A stretch of DNA of 23,066 bases from a virus, in the IMG/VR virus record IMGVR_UViG_3300044625_000777, positions 1 to 23,066 of that record; one strand, given 5' to 3'. Numbering within the stretch: position 1 is the first letter of the stretch; the number at the start of each line of letters is the position of its first letter. Shown in pieces: positions 22,484 to 23,066 of this stretch. The notes beneath the pieces were generated by a model. The model was not told where the DNA came from and ran no database searches. It worked only from the letters and a program-made list of their open reading frames with translations. Made by a program: the position numbers and the translations under genes.

Positions 22484-22729
22484 ATGAAAGTCACAATCGA
22501 ACGAAAAGAAAAAGTACAAGTGGAAGTGCAACTACCATTATTTACTAAACAACATTACCATTATTACATGGTTGAAGAAAGTAGAACAACCGTTTTATTT
22601 TTAGGAGAGTTTGAGCATTCAATACAAGTCACTCAACACATGATGCAATATCCATGCAGTTATGAGCAAATTACAGAAAAAGAATATAACGAAGTATATA
22701 ACACAATTAAAAAACGAATTTATGAATAA
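22484..22729 (+). CDS. Small protein of unknown function
   Basis: This is an 81-residue protein with a beta-like N-terminal half (KVTIERKEKVQVEVQLPLF), an aromatic and His-rich middle (KQHYHYYMVEESRTTVLFLG) and a helical end (EKEYNEVYNTIKKRIYE). It follows the previous gene by 13 bases with a nearly identical A-rich leader. The next gene probably starts inside its last codons. No family recognised. Confidence 0.6.
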   Translation: MKVTIERKEKVQVEVQLPLFTKQHYHYYMVEESRTTVLFLGEFEHSIQVTQHMMQYPCSYEQITEKEYNEVYNTIKKRIYE

Positions 22730-23033
22730 CTCTAATCAAATAGAACTTAACAATAACCTTGAATACTGGTATGGTTATATAGATGCTAACTTAGTTAACT
22801 ATAATAGAACAAACATCAGTAATGTAAGTTTAGCAAATACAACAATGGAAATGTTTATTACAGATACTGAAACTCACTTTTGTTTTGACTTCTATAAAAA
22901 AGGTCAAGTAGTTGGTAAACATAAAATCTTCATTGGAAATAACCAGCTTGAGTTTGATTGGAATTTACAGTTTAGTCAAGAACTAATTAAAATTTTTAAA
23001 AGCATAGATATTAAAAACCAAGTTATATTATAA
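22722..23033 (+). CDS. Small protein of unknown function
   Basis: This protein of 103 residues is read from the ATG at 22722, which overlaps the preceding stop by 8 bases, the common arrangement here. An in-frame ATG at 22662 would add 20 residues but would bury 68 bases in the previous gene, so I prefer the later start. The protein has NLEYWYGYIDANLVNYNRTN (about 11-30) and THFCFDFYKKGQVVGKHKIF in the middle. It looks like a small alpha/beta protein. No family recognised. Confidence 0.6.
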   Translation: MNNSNQIELNNNLEYWYGYIDANLVNYNRTNISNVSLANTTMEMFITDTETHFCFDFYKKGQVVGKHKIFIGNNQLEFDWNLQFSQELIKIFKSIDIKNQVIL

Positions 23034-23066
23034 CGTTTTGCAGCTAATGGACGGTCGGTGGAAATA
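23034..23066 (+). other. GC-richer tail at the window edge, possibly the start of another gene or repeat
   Basis: The last 33 bases (with GCAGCTAATGGACGGTCGG) are visibly richer in G and C than everything around them. An ATG at 23047 opens a frame reading MDGRWK to the edge. It may be the start of a gene, or the edge of an intergenic repeat or foreign segment. Too little is visible to decide. Confidence 0.25.

Noticed and set aside
1-23066. tRNA genes or CRISPR arrays
   Set aside because: No cloverleaf-like GC-rich segment with GGTTCRA was noticed, and no regularly spaced direct repeats. The reading was by eye only.

Overview
The window is about 23 kb of AT-rich, tightly packed DNA from a tailed double-stranded DNA bacteriophage (or an intact prophage) that most likely infects a member of the Bacteroidota, plausibly a flavobacterium. 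The reasons are the very low GC content, A-rich start contexts with almost no Shine-Dalgarno sequences, several exact matches to the Bacteroidota -7 promoter element TAnnTTTG, and tail proteins of a style seen in Bacteroidota phages. All genes but one are on the + strand, most neighbours overlap or lie within a few bases, and no gene-free stretch exceeds 300 bases. I see no terminase, integrase, replication gene, tRNA, rRNA, CRISPR or insertion sequence.

Layout. 1-7197: end of an unknown gene, four tail or baseplate-like proteins, and the tail tape measure protein. 7189-7377: one small gene on the - strand with its own candidate promoter. 7442-10287: ClpP-like head maturation protease with a scaffold-like C-terminal half, major capsid protein, and a further virion-type protein, closed by a strong terminator. 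10363-15284: a separate unit opened by a promoter-like element. It holds a small phage head-type domain protein, then glycosyltransferase-like proteins (unusual GT-A-like, CgeB-like GT-B, GT2-like, DUF5672-like), a SAM-methyltransferase-like protein, a small protein with a basic tail, and a GT25 protein. 15325-17375: portal, head-tail connector candidate and a BppU-like baseplate protein. 17372-21214: tail fibre and receptor-binding candidates interleaved with very small proteins. 21223-22144: lysis candidates (two small membrane proteins around a DUF5675 protein), with two terminators. 22270-23033: three small genes of unknown function in a new transcription unit.

How it fits together. The protease and scaffold would assemble the capsid around the portal. 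The tape measure and distal proteins build a long tail, and the fibre block recognises the host. The sugar-modification cassette sits between the capsid genes and the portal gene, so it may decorate virion proteins or alter the host surface. The order of modules (distal tail, tape measure, protease, capsid, portal, fibres) is not the textbook order.

The most unusual point is the GT25 gene. Its conserved N-terminus is readable out of frame inside the preceding gene, with no ATG, GTG or TTG to start it and an A9 run just upstream where a -1 frameshift would join the two. All protein family names were assigned by eye from motifs and were not checked against a database.
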